Assembly (NCBI RefSeq): GCF_016722925.1
Contig: NZ_JAEQNC010000017.1
Span: 1-64,000 of the forward strand
Reading direction: 5' to 3'
Length of the DNA: 64,000 nt
Origin: Phytoamicus setariae
Lineage (GTDB): Bacteria; Pseudomonadota; Alphaproteobacteria; Rhizobiales; Rhizobiaceae
Every line of letters starts with the position of its first letter. The first letter of the stretch is position 1. The translations under genes were made by a program, and so were the position numbers. Shown piece after piece: positions 46,233-54,496 of the stretch. Below the pieces are notes generated by a model. That model searched no databases. It saw only the letters and a program-made list of their open reading frames with translations, and was not told the origin of the DNA.

Positions 46233-47183
46233 TCACGATTTCCGAACTGATCCAGGGCTTTCGCCATACATCGCCCGCCAGGCGCGGGCAAATTGCGACG
46301 ACCCGGAAAATCCGCAGGCCAACGCGATTTCGGAAATCTTCATCGGGCTTTGCCGAAGCAACGTACGGGCGCGCTCCAGCCGCATCTTGAGATACTCTTT
46401 CTGGAACCCCGATTGCATGACCGTCGCAAAAAGCCGGTCGAGATGGCGTTCGGAAATCCCGGCGAACTCTGCCATATCAGCGCGGCTCAGCGGCTTTTCG
46501 ATCGCATGTTCCATCTTTTCAAGAACCGCGGCCAGAACCTTGTGATGAACCCTGTAGCGCTCGACGATCGACGATCGCTGCGGGCTGGCCGGCGCATCGA
46601 CATGCGTGTGCAGATACCAGTCGCTGACGCTGCGGGCAAACTCGCTGCCTTGTCGGGACTCGATGATCGCATGCATGAGGTCGAGCGGCGCCACCCCGCC
46701 GCCGCAGGTGATACGGTCGCGATCGATGACGAAGCGAACCCGTTCCGGATGCAGGTCCGGCCAGCGCTCCATCAGGGCGGAGGCATGCTCCCAGTGGACA
46801 GTAAAACGCCGGTCGGCGAGCAGGCCGGCCGCCGCCAGGAGGAACGGTCCGCCCGAAATGCCGCCGATCGTCACCCCCCAGCGAGCCATGCGCCTGAGGC
46901 AGGAAAACAGTGCCGGATCCGGATTTTCCGCCGCAGGGTCACCACCGGCCACGACAAACAGGGCATCGAGACCATCGGGTTTGCGGGGCAACGGCTCCGC
47001 ATCGACATGCGCGCCCGTCGATGCGGAGACCCGCCCGGAGTGACTTGAAAAGAAACGGACGTCATACAGCGATCGCCCCGCCAGCAGGTTGGCGGCCCGA
47101 AGCGGTTCGACGGCCGAGGCAAACGACATCAGCGCAAACCCCGGCACCAGGATGAAGCCGATGCGATAAGGCTCCGACCCCAT
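46233..47183 (-). CDS. GlxA family AraC-type regulator with DJ-1/PfpI domain
   Basis: A 316-residue regulator. The N-terminal DJ-1/PfpI-like domain (about 1-190) includes GFALMSFASAVEPLRAANLLAG and TCGGGVAPLDLMHAII. The C-terminal AraC double HTH includes ADMAEFAGISERHLDRLF and ISEIALACGFSGSSQFARAWR. Relatives include GbdR/CdhR regulators of glycine betaine, sarcosine and carnitine use, and the rhizobial gene named glxA. Position next to glxBCD suggests an N-methyl compound as signal; this is inference. It starts 4 bp after the cyclic-nucleotide-domain gene. Confidence 0.88.
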   Translation of the reverse strand: MGSEPYRIGFILVPGFALMSFASAVEPLRAANLLAGRSLYDVRFFSSHSGRVSASTGAHVDAEPLPRKPDGLDALFVVAGGDPAAENPDPALFSCLRRMARWGVTIGGISGGPFLLAAAGLLADRRFTVHWEHASALMERWPDLHPERVRFVIDRDRITCGGGVAPLDLMHAIIESRQGSEFARSVSDWYLHTHVDAPASPQRSSIVERYRVHHKVLAAVLEKMEHAIEKPLSRADMAEFAGISERHLDRLFATVMQSGFQKEYLKMRLERARTLLRQSPMKISEIALACGFSGSSQFARAWRAMYGESPGSVRKS

Positions 47184-47187
47184 TGGA

Positions 47188-47643
47188 TCAGCGAAGCTTG
47201 TCGGTGGACGATGCTGCGGCGGCGACGAGCCGGGAGAAGTTTTCCCGTAGCCGTCGATCCGTGGCGACGGCGACTTCCGGATACTCCTCCAGCATTCGTC
47301 GAAACAGCACCCGGCTGATGCGGATCACTTCGCTCTGTTCGACCGCGGTGGCGGTAAAGTGCCGTTCCGCATCGGTAATCATGGCAATCTCGGTGAGCAT
47401 GGAACCCGGGCCGGCTTCGCCAAGCAGCTTTTCGCCACCTGTGGCGGCGTGCATGGTCAGCTTGAGGCGGCCCTCGGTGATCACGAAAGCGGAATCTGCC
47501 GATGCGCCCTGCCGAAAAAGCACGTGCCCCTTCCCCAGACGCCGCCTTTCGGCGCCGAAGGCAAGCAGGCGCAAGTGCTCTTCCGAAAGGCCTTCGAAAA
47601 TCGAAAGCTGCTGGAAGAGCGCGATGTCGTCTTTCAGGGCCAT
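47188..47643 (-). CDS. Stand-alone cyclic-nucleotide-binding domain protein
   Basis: A 151-residue protein that is almost entirely one Crp-type cNMP-binding domain: LFQQLSIFEGLSEEHLRLLA, GHVLFRQGASADSAFVITEGRLKL, GEKLLGEAGPGSMLTEIAMI and HFTATAVEQSEVIRI. The phosphate-binding cassette is altered compared with Crp (no RxA after the Glu), so the ligand may not be cAMP. There is no helix-turn-helix, hence no direct DNA binding. It lies between an OmpR-type response regulator (20-bp gap) and the GlxA-type regulator (4-bp gap) on one strand, suggesting a common transcript. Confidence 0.82.
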   Translation of the reverse strand: MALKDDIALFQQLSIFEGLSEEHLRLLAFGAERRRLGKGHVLFRQGASADSAFVITEGRLKLTMHAATGGEKLLGEAGPGSMLTEIAMITDAERHFTATAVEQSEVIRISRVLFRRMLEEYPEVAVATDRRLRENFSRLVAAAASSTDKLR

Positions 47644-47663
47644 CTAGGAGAGTGTTCCGCTCG

Positions 47664-48347
47664 TCAGGGTATGATCTTGTAACCGCCATTCTCGGTGACG
47701 AGAATTTCGGCGTTGGAAGGATCCTTCTCGATTTTTTGGCGCAGGCGATAGACATGCGTTTCAAGCGTATGGGTGGTGACGCCGGAATTGTATCCCCATA
47801 CCTCTTCCAGGAGTTCGTCGCGGGTCACAGCCTTCTGTCCCGCGCGGAAGAGGTAGCGGATAATTGCAGCCTCCTTCTCGGTGAGGCGGATCTTCTTGCC
47901 GTCGCCATCGGTCAGAAGCTTCTGCGCCGGCTTGAAGACATAGGGTCCGACATTGAACGTGGCGTCCTCGCTCTGCTCGTACTGGCGCAGTTGCGCGCGA
48001 ATACGGGCAAGCAGTACCGCGAATCGAAACGGCTTGGTCACATAGTCGTTGGCGCCGGCCTCTAATCCCAGAATGGTATCGGCGTCGGTATCGTGGCCGG
48101 TGAGCATGATCACCGGGCTCTTGAAACCACCCTTGCGCAGCAGCTTCACCGCCTCGCGCCCGTCCATGTCAGGCAAGCCGACATCCATGACCAGCAGGTC
48201 GACATGGCCCGAGCGGGCGGTCTGTATGCCTTTGGTAGCCGTCGCTTCCTCGATCACGGAAAACTCCTCATAGAGGCCGAGCTGTTCAACCAGCGTTTCG
48301 CGTAGATCTTTGTCGTCGTCGACGAGAAGGATTGTCCGGGCGGTCAT
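47664..48347 (-). CDS. OmpR family response regulator (CenR-like)
   Basis: A 227-residue two-component regulator: receiver domain with acidic pocket DDD near residue 10, phosphoacceptor Asp in LLVMDVGLPDMDG and Lys in YVTKPF. It is followed by an OmpR winged helix (IRLTEKEAAIIRYLFRAGQKAVTRDELLEEVWG, TTHTLETHVYRLRQKIE). The full protein resembles an essential-type regulator conserved across Rhizobiales, possibly CenR, but I am not certain of the name. No histidine kinase is adjacent. The start MTARTILLVDDDKDLR is clear; the upstream in-frame extension is spurious. Confidence 0.9.
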   Translation of the reverse strand: MTARTILLVDDDKDLRETLVEQLGLYEEFSVIEEATATKGIQTARSGHVDLLVMDVGLPDMDGREAVKLLRKGGFKSPVIMLTGHDTDADTILGLEAGANDYVTKPFRFAVLLARIRAQLRQYEQSEDATFNVGPYVFKPAQKLLTDGDGKKIRLTEKEAAIIRYLFRAGQKAVTRDELLEEVWGYNSGVTTHTLETHVYRLRQKIEKDPSNAEILVTENGGYKIIP

Positions 48348-48483
48348 ATCAGCAAATCTTCCGGTTTTCACGTAACTACAAGATTGGTATGCCAGAATCG
48401 TCATCAATAACAAGGGTTCGGCGGCATAAGCCCCCTCTTGGAGATAGTTTTCGCTAAAATGCAACGCAATTAGTTGTGAAAAG

Positions 48484-49032
48484 ATGAGGACAAGTGATTT
48501 GCTGCCCCAAGCCCACATCAGAGAAATCGTTGTTCGCGCCGCCCCGGGCAATCCTCGCCGGGCGATCGTGCAGGCGGGTCACCTGACCTTTCCGGCAGCT
48601 CTGGGACGCTCCGGCCGCACCTCGACCAAGAAGGAGGGCGACGGCGCAACGCCGATCACGACGATGCGGCTGCTGCATGGATATTATCGGTCCGACCGCC
48701 TGATCGCACCGAAGACAAGCCTGGCCCTGACCGCCATCCGGCAAGACATGCTCTGGTGCGATGCGCCGGCCGATGCCAGCTATAACACGCTCGTCCGCGC
48801 GCCCTTCCAACCGAGCCATGAGAAAATGACGCGCGAGGACCATCTCTACGATATCTGCCTGGTGATGGACTGGAACATCTCGTCGCGGCAGCGCAATCGC
48901 GGGTCGGCCATCTTCTTCCACTTGGCAAAGCCAGACTACAAACCGACCGAAGGCTGCATCGCCATCCGGCTTCGCGACATGCAGCGGCTGTTGCCGTTGC
49001 TCGGACCAGACACTGTAGTGCGGGTGTTGTAG
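48484..49032 (+). CDS. L,D-transpeptidase (YkuD) family protein
   Basis: A 182-residue YkuD-fold protein, predicted to make 3-3 cross-links or attach molecules to peptidoglycan. The motif holds H146 in AIFFHLAKPDY and C158 in TEGCIAIRL, the catalytic Cys of the HX(n)S/TXGC motif. No signal peptide is evident at the chosen start, unusual for a periplasmic enzyme; it may be exported otherwise or act in the cytoplasm. Divergent from the response regulator. The ribosome site before the ATG is poor. Confidence 0.85.
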   Translation: MRTSDLLPQAHIREIVVRAAPGNPRRAIVQAGHLTFPAALGRSGRTSTKKEGDGATPITTMRLLHGYYRSDRLIAPKTSLALTAIRQDMLWCDAPADASYNTLVRAPFQPSHEKMTREDHLYDICLVMDWNISSRQRNRGSAIFFHLAKPDYKPTEGCIAIRLRDMQRLLPLLGPDTVVRVL

Positions 49033-49033
49033 C

Positions 49034-49564
49034 TCAGCCGATCGTTTTCGGTGTCACGAACCGGTCGAGCGAGCCGCATTTGTCTTCGAGAGACGACCAG
49101 GCGTCAGCCTTGAATGACAATACCGCGATCGCGCCAGTGGGGAACTTCTCCCTGAGGCGCGACTGGGCGTCGCTATCGTTGTTGGTCATAAGCCGCTTGG
49201 CGAGATCTTCCATGCCGGGATTGTGCCCTACAAGCATCAGCGTGTTGACCTCGGGCGCCGTGGCGCGGACGACGGCGAGCAATGCGTGGTCCGAGGCCGC
49301 ATAGAGATCGGGCGATGTCTTCGTTGGCAATTTCTCCTTGATCGCGAGCGCCGCACGCTGCCAGGTTTCTTGCGCGCGCCGCGCCGTCGACACCATCACG
49401 AGATCAGGCAGCAACTTGTGCTTGGCGAGCCAGGCTCCCATGACTGGAGCGGCCTTTCTGCCTCGATCGGCAAGCGGCCGGTCGTGATCGTCAAAGCCTT
49501 CCGGCCAGGCGGATTTGGCATGTCTGAAGAGAATGAGGCGTTTATGACGCTTGGTATTGTTCAT
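49034..49564 (-). CDS. sixA: SixA-type phosphohistidine phosphatase
   Basis: A 176-residue histidine phosphatase of the SixA branch, which removes phosphate from phosphohistidines on signalling or PTS proteins. The catalytic RHAKS is near the start (LILFRHAKSAWPEG, H15), then DHDRPLADRGRKAAPVMG and the second catalytic His in LMLVGHNPGMEDLA. It ends 2 bp from the convergent L,D-transpeptidase gene. Confidence 0.85.
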   Translation of the reverse strand: MNNTKRHKRLILFRHAKSAWPEGFDDHDRPLADRGRKAAPVMGAWLAKHKLLPDLVMVSTARRAQETWQRAALAIKEKLPTKTSPDLYAASDHALLAVVRATAPEVNTLMLVGHNPGMEDLAKRLMTNNDSDAQSRLREKFPTGAIAVLSFKADAWSSLEDKCGSLDRFVTPKTIG

Positions 49565-49754
49565 GATGGGGAAAATCCGGAACCGCTGAAATGAGTGCAG
49601 CGCAGGATAACATTATTTTGCACCGCGCAATGTGAATTTTCCGAACCGCGCCTATATGGAGGCAGTGCGCAACACGCGCTTCTGAAACACGTTCGAGTTT
49701 CAAAACCTATTCTTCGCGCGCCGGCGCGCAATCCCAAGATACTGGAGAAGACGA

Positions 49755-50585
49755 ATGTCCGAACAGACCTTTATCACGCTCAATGACGGCCACAAGATCC
49801 CGCAGGTCGGGCTTGGTGTCTGGCAAACTCCGAACGATACTGCCGTGACTGCTGTCAAGGCAGCGCTTGAGGCAGGCTATCGCCACATCGACACCGCCGC
49901 CATCTATGGCAACGAGGAAGGGGTGGGCGAAGGCATGCGCGCCTCCGGCGTCTTGCGTGACGATATCTTTCTGACCACCAAGATCTGGAACGACGCGCAG
50001 GGCTACGATTCAACCTTGAAGGCAGCGGAACAAAGCCTGAAGCGCCTCGGCACCGACTATGTCGACCTGCTCCTGATCCACTGGCCCTCGCCCCATCGCG
50101 GCCTTTACTCCGAGACCTGGAAAGCGCTGATCCAGCTGCGCAAGGAAGGCAAGGCAAGATCGATCGGCGTATCGAACTTCGGCGAACAACATCTGGATCG
50201 GATCATCGCTGACACTGGCGTCACCCCGGCGCTCAACCAGATCGAGTTGCATCCGGATTTCGCCCAGCACGAACTGCGCAAGGTGCATGGCCGGCTCGAT
50301 ATTTCGACGCAATCCTGGAGCCCGCTCGGTCAGGGGCAGCTGCTCGACAATGCTGCAATCGGCAAGATCGCCGGCAAGCACGGCCGTACGCCGGCCCAGA
50401 TCATCATTCGCTGGCATATCCAGAATGGTCTGATCGTCATTCCCAAATCTGTCACGCCCTCGCGCATCGCCGAGAATTTCAAGGTCTTCGATTTCCAGCT
50501 CGATGAAGCGGATCTGGAGGCAATGAGCAAACTCGACAATCCGGACGGTCGAATCGGCCCGAACCCGATGACAGCAACGTTCTGA
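49755..50585 (+). CDS. Aldo/keto reductase (2,5-diketo-D-gluconate reductase-like)
   Basis: NADPH-dependent carbonyl reductase, (beta/alpha)8 barrel, 276 residues. The catalytic tetrad is complete: D46 and Y51 (RHIDTAAIYGNE), K76 (LTTKIWND) and H109 (LLLIHWPSP). The family C-terminal IPKSVTPSRIAENFKVFDF NADPH site is present. Closest in form to DkgA/DkgB-type reductases; the natural substrate is uncertain. GGAG about 8 nt upstream. Confidence 0.9.
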   Translation: MSEQTFITLNDGHKIPQVGLGVWQTPNDTAVTAVKAALEAGYRHIDTAAIYGNEEGVGEGMRASGVLRDDIFLTTKIWNDAQGYDSTLKAAEQSLKRLGTDYVDLLLIHWPSPHRGLYSETWKALIQLRKEGKARSIGVSNFGEQHLDRIIADTGVTPALNQIELHPDFAQHELRKVHGRLDISTQSWSPLGQGQLLDNAAIGKIAGKHGRTPAQIIIRWHIQNGLIVIPKSVTPSRIAENFKVFDFQLDEADLEAMSKLDNPDGRIGPNPMTATF

Positions 50586-50593
50586 GCGCTGAG

Positions 50594-51406
50594 TTAACGA
50601 AGCGCGGTGACGATATGGGCCCGGATCCTGCCGGTGATTGGCCCTTGGCCGAAACGCGCCTGCAGCGCTTCGGCCACTTTGCCGGTGATCTCCTCCAATC
50701 GCCCGGGCGCGCGCGCCTCGATTTCGCCTCTGAGCGGATTGCCCTGGCAATATCCAGTGGCGGCATCAAGCGCAGACGCAGCAGCACTTTCACATTCGAC
50801 CGTTTCGATGTGCGGCGAAGAAAAGCCTGCGGCCTTCATGTCCCGGGCGATGGCATCTATGTCATGATAGCCATGCGGCGTTCGCTCCATGAAGCGCGGC
50901 GGATCGTCGGGAAACAGCTCAGCCAACGCCTCGCTCGTGACGCTGACGAATTCATTGGCCGCAAGCCTGTCCCAGACGCTGAAGACATAGCGACCGCCGG
51001 TAGCCAGCACGCGGCGCACCTCCGAAAATCCCTTGACCTTGTCGGGAAAGAACATCACCCCGAACTGGCAAGCCACAGCATCAAATGATTGATCGTCAAA
51101 CGGGAGCGCCAGCGCGTCCGCCTGCTTCCAGCCGAACCGGTCATCCGCTGTCTGCCTGGCCATCGCAATATCCAGCATCGGCTGGTTGAGATCGGTGGCG
51201 ATGACCTGAACCTGCGGATCGAGCCTCGCCGCCATGGCGCGCGTCAGTACGCCGGTCCCGGCGGCGATTTCGAGCACATTGGCTGGCTCCAGTGCCGCCA
51301 CGCGCGCGGCAATCTCCTGCGCATAGGGCTCGAAGATCATCGGCACCAGGTATTTTTCATAGATTGCAGGGATGTTTTCGGAAAAGATCTTGTCACTCGC
51401 GGTCAT
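50594..51406 (-). CDS. Class I SAM-dependent methyltransferase
   Basis: A 270-residue Rossmann-type methyltransferase: motif I VLEIAAGTGVLTRAMA, the acidic loop IATDLNQPMLDIA, motif post-I LALPFDDQSFDAVACQFGVMFF. The layout resembles UbiE/COQ5-like enzymes acting on small molecules, but the target cannot be assigned. GGAG upstream of the ATG at 51406. Convergent with the aldo/keto reductase, 8 bp apart. Confidence 0.85.
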   Translation of the reverse strand: MTASDKIFSENIPAIYEKYLVPMIFEPYAQEIAARVAALEPANVLEIAAGTGVLTRAMAARLDPQVQVIATDLNQPMLDIAMARQTADDRFGWKQADALALPFDDQSFDAVACQFGVMFFPDKVKGFSEVRRVLATGGRYVFSVWDRLAANEFVSVTSEALAELFPDDPPRFMERTPHGYHDIDAIARDMKAAGFSSPHIETVECESAAASALDAATGYCQGNPLRGEIEARAPGRLEEITGKVAEALQARFGQGPITGRIRAHIVTALR

Positions 51407-51528
51407 GCAGCAGCTCCGCAATTGAGTCCAGGCATCAAACCTGGACGGACTGCATGGACTTTACCACAACCCCGTGAACTGCAACAGCATCGCCCCGCCC
51501 CCACACTATCGATGGCCTGAACGCGGAA

Positions 51529-51549
51529 AGGCCGCCAAAACGGCGGCCT
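51529..51549 (-). terminator. Hairpin terminator after leuC
   Basis: Perfect 8-bp stem (AGGCCGCC / GGCGGCCT) with a 5-nt loop, 24 bp past the leuC stop. The minus-strand run after it is TTTCC, so termination may be partial. Confidence 0.6.
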
Positions 51550-51573
51550 CCCATCAACAATAGGTCGGGCAGG

Positions 51574-52983
51574 TTACTGCCAGTCGCGGATATCGACGAA
51601 GTGACCGGCAACCGCCGCGGCTGCGGCCATGGCCGGCGACACGAGGTGTGTGCGGCCCTTGAAGCCCTGGCGGCCTTCGAAGTTGCGATTCGAGGTCGAG
51701 GCGCAGCGCTCGCCCGGCTTCAGCCGGTCGTCGTTCATGGCCAGGCACATCGAACAACCCGGCTCGCGCCATTCAAAGCCTGCTGCCTTGAAAATCCTGT
51801 CGAGGCCTTCGGCTTCCGCCTGTTCCTTGACCAGACCCGAGCCCGGCACGATCATGGCGTTGACGGTCGAAGCGACGGTCTTGCCTTCGACGACCTTGGC
51901 GACTTCGCGCAGGTCCTCGATGCGGCCGTTGGTGCAGGAGCCGATGAACACGCGATCGATGGCGATATCGGTGATCGGCGTGCCCGGCTTCAGGCCCATA
52001 TAGTCGAGCGCGCGCCATTTGGACGTGCGCTTGTTTTCGTCAGCAATATCGTCCGGGTTCGGCACGACCCCCTGCACCGAGATGACGTCTTCCGGCGAAG
52101 AACCCCACGAAACGATCGGCGGCAGGTCGGCGGCGTTGAGCACCACGACGCGGTCGTAATGGGCGCCTTCGTCGGTGTGCAGCGTCTTCCAGTATTCGAC
52201 GGCCTGATCGAGTGCGGCACCCTGCGGGGCGCGCGGCTTGCCCTTGATGTATTCGAAGGTCTTTTCGTCGGGCGCGATCAGGCCGGCGCGAGCGCCGCCT
52301 TCGATCGTCATGTTGCAGACGGTCATGCGGCCTTCCATGGACAGCGCCTGGATCGCTTCCCCAGCGAATTCGATGACGTGGCCGGTGCCGCCAGCGGTGC
52401 CGATTTCGCCGATGATCGCCAGGATGATGTCCTTGGCGGTGACGTGCGGCGGCAATTTGCCGTCGACGCGCACCAGCATGTTCTTGGCCTTCTTCTGGAT
52501 CAGCGTCTGAGTAGCGAGCACGTGCTCGACTTCCGACGTGCCGATGCCATGCGCCAGCGCCCCGAAAGCGCCGTGTGTGGACGTGTGGCTGTCGCCGCAG
52601 ACGATCGTCATGCCCGGCAGGGTGAAGCCCTGCTCTGGGCCGACGATGTGAACGATGCCCTGGCGCTTGTCATGCTCGGAATAGTATTCGACACCGAATT
52701 CGGCGGCATTGTTGGCAAGCGCCTCGACCTGAATGCGGCTTTCCTCGTTCTTGATGCCTTCATAGCGATCGAGCGTGGTCGGCACGTTGTGGTCGACGAC
52801 GGCCAGGGTCTTTTGCGGCGCGCGTACCGTACGGTGGGTCATCCGCAGGCCTTCGAACGCCTGCGGACTCGTCACCTCGTGAACGAGATGGCGGTCGATA
52901 TAGAGAAGACAGGTGCCGTCAGCCTGCTGATCGACGACGTGGTCGTCCCAGATCTTGTCATAGAGGGTACGGGGTGCGCTCAT
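51574..52983 (-). CDS. leuC: 3-isopropylmalate dehydratase large subunit
   Basis: Isopropylmalate isomerase catalytic subunit in leucine synthesis. 469 residues of the aconitase fold with the [4Fe-4S] ligands: Cys in [13 protein letters not shown] and two Cys in [34 protein letters not shown] and [28 protein letters not shown] are also typical. The partner leuD is 7.7 kb away on the other strand, beyond the formate dehydrogenase genes. Longer in-frame starts exist upstream; [12 protein letters not shown] is the standard one. Confidence 0.96.
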   Translation of the reverse strand: MSAPRTLYDKIWDDHVVDQQADGTCLLYIDRHLVHEVTSPQAFEGLRMTHRTVRAPQKTLAVVDHNVPTTLDRYEGIKNEESRIQVEALANNAAEFGVEYYSEHDKRQGIVHIVGPEQGFTLPGMTIVCGDSHTSTHGAFGALAHGIGTSEVEHVLATQTLIQKKAKNMLVRVDGKLPPHVTAKDIILAIIGEIGTAGGTGHVIEFAGEAIQALSMEGRMTVCNMTIEGGARAGLIAPDEKTFEYIKGKPRAPQGAALDQAVEYWKTLHTDEGAHYDRVVVLNAADLPPIVSWGSSPEDVISVQGVVPNPDDIADENKRTSKWRALDYMGLKPGTPITDIAIDRVFIGSCTNGRIEDLREVAKVVEGKTVASTVNAMIVPGSGLVKEQAEAEGLDRIFKAAGFEWREPGCSMCLAMNDDRLKPGERCASTSNRNFEGRQGFKGRTHLVSPAMAAAAAVAGHFVDIRDWQ

Positions 52984-53055
52984 TGGTTTCACCATGGAAA
53001 TGCGAGTGATGGTTTTGAAAGTCACGTGGTGCGGCCAACCGCCGCGAGCAAGCCC

Positions 53056-53166
53056 TTAGAAAAGGTGGGCGGTCGCAAGACCCGAAAGCTCGGCAAAAAA
53101 CCGCGCGGGCAGGCGCTTACGGTCCTGCAGCACGAAGATATGGCTTTTTGCGCTGTTTTTGCTCAT
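53056..53166 (-). other. Possible leuC leader: short ORF overlapping a terminator-like hairpin
   Basis: In the 235-bp gap before leuC a 36-codon frame (MSKNSAKSHIFVLQDRKRLP...) ends 72 nt before the leuC ATG. Inside it, 53095-53123 can fold ACC-GCGC / GCGC-GGT with a 4-nt bulge and is followed on the minus strand by TTTTTT. This looks like an attenuator, but the peptide is not Leu-rich and its ribosome site is poor. Confidence 0.3.
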
Positions 53167-53218
53167 GGCGTCGCCATTAGCATTTTTTACATGAGGGGGC
53201 AATGGAGGAGTTGGCGCC

Positions 53219-53452
53219 TCAATTGGCGCCTTCTTTGACCGCCGGCCGGTTGACCAGCTTGGCCGCTTCGATCACCAGGGGCTGGAGGCCTTCACCACCC
53301 TTGTCGACAAGCTCGAAGAACTCGCGGCGCATGCGCGGTTCCCAGAATTTGTTGATATGATTGGCGACACCCTTGGCGCGCTCGGCTTCCGGTTGCGAGT
53401 TGAAGAAGATAGCGATCTGGTTTGCCATGCGGGCGAGTTTGTTAGGCTGCAT
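53219..53452 (-). CDS. fdsD: NAD-dependent formate dehydrogenase delta subunit
   Basis: A 77-residue protein matching the small FdsD family: MQPNKLARMANQIAIFFNSQ, then HINKFWEPRMRREFFELVDKGGEGL and VIEAAKLV. FdsD is needed for assembly or stability of the FdsABG complex. Its start overlaps the end of fdhD by 11 bp, so translation is coupled. A longer frame into fdhD is rejected. Confidence 0.92.
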   Translation of the reverse strand: MQPNKLARMANQIAIFFNSQPEAERAKGVANHINKFWEPRMRREFFELVDKGGEGLQPLVIEAAKLVNRPAVKEGAN

Positions 53453-54266
53453 CGGCCTTTGCTCCCATTTTGATCCGGTCTGCACCGGTAAATATTTCAT
53501 AGTCCTCGCCACGCGCCAGTGCCACGAGCGTCATGCCGGCACGAGTTGCCATGTCGATGGCCAGCGCCGTCGGCGCCGATATGCCGATCAGCACAGAACT
53601 CCCGAGCTTGGCAGTCTTCTGGATCAATTCGACCGATAACCGGGAGGTCATGATCACAGCACCTGCCGAACCGGCGATATCATTGCGCGCCAAATGGCCG
53701 ATCAGCTTGTCCAGCGCATTGTGCCGACCGACATCCTCTCGCACAGCGATCATGCCTTTGCCCGGAATATAGAACCCGGCCGCATGCACGGCACGCGTCT
53801 CGGCATTGAGCGGCTGATTGGCGGAGAGCGAAGCCATGGCTTCGGCGATTTCAGAGGGCAATAGCGTCACCGAAACGCTCGTGACGTCGGCCGCCGGCTT
53901 CAACGCTTCCTCGATCGATTCCACGCCGCAAAGTCCGCAGCCCACCGGGCCGGCCTTGGCGCGCCGCCGGACGCGCAACGCGCGATCAACATCGTCTTTG
54001 AGACGGATCTGCAAATCGATGCCGCCGGAGGCGGATTCGATCTCGACCGCCTCGACCTCATCCATCGATCCGACGATACCTTCCGACAGCGAAAAGCCGA
54101 TAGCGAAATCCTCGAGATCGGCGGGCGTCGCCATCATCACGGCTTCCGTGGATCCACCATAGGACAGCGCGATCGCAGATTCTTCGGCGACGACGCGAAG
54201 GCCTTCGGAGAGAACGCGGTTGCGGAAGACGATTTCCGGCACGCGGCGAGAGCTGGGGATGGTCAT
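53442..54266 (-). CDS. fdhD: Formate dehydrogenase sulfurtransferase FdhD
   Basis: Transfers sulfur from a cysteine desulfurase to the molybdenum cofactor of formate dehydrogenase. The 274 residues contain the Cys-x-x-Cys loop GCGLCGVESIEEA, the REDVGRHNALDKLIGHL nucleotide-like binding motif and VIMTSRLSVELIQKTA, all family marks. It sits between fdsA and fdsD. A large inverted repeat lies just upstream, so its expression relative to fdsA may be lowered. Confidence 0.94.
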   Translation of the reverse strand: MTIPSSRRVPEIVFRNRVLSEGLRVVAEESAIALSYGGSTEAVMMATPADLEDFAIGFSLSEGIVGSMDEVEAVEIESASGGIDLQIRLKDDVDRALRVRRRAKAGPVGCGLCGVESIEEALKPAADVTSVSVTLLPSEIAEAMASLSANQPLNAETRAVHAAGFYIPGKGMIAVREDVGRHNALDKLIGHLARNDIAGSAGAVIMTSRLSVELIQKTAKLGSSVLIGISAPTALAIDMATRAGMTLVALARGEDYEIFTGADRIKMGAKADAA

Positions 54267-54288
54267 GCCGCCTCCGACTGGAGGAAGA

Positions 54289-54337
54289 CCCCCTCATCCG
54301 GCCCTTCGGGCCACCTTCTCCCCGCTGGGGAGAAGAG
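54289..54337. repeat. RIME-like repeat, left copy of a perfect 49-bp inverted pair
   Basis: Begins CCCCCTCATCCGGCCCTTCG and contains the small palindromes GGCCCTTCGGGCC and CTTCTCCCC-GCT-GGGGAGAAG. An exact inverted copy lies at 54422-54470. Confidence 0.85.
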
Positions 54338-54421
54338 AGAATTCGTGGATTCGCCCGTGCCATGAGCAACCGCTGGCGCACGCAGAATGGCCAATCGAGG
54401 CAGGCCGTGACAATGCTCTCC

Positions 54422-54470
54422 CTCTTCTCCCCAGCGGGGAGAAGGTGGCCCGAAGGGCCGGATGAGGGGG
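54422..54470. repeat. RIME-like repeat, right copy of the inverted pair
   Basis: Exact reverse complement of 54289-54337 over 49 bp, separated from it by 84 bp. Together they fill most of the 230-bp gap between fdsA and fdhD. A transcript from fdsA would form a very long stem here. Confidence 0.85.
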
Positions 54471-54496
54471 TGGCGCAGCCGATGCGACAATGCTTG

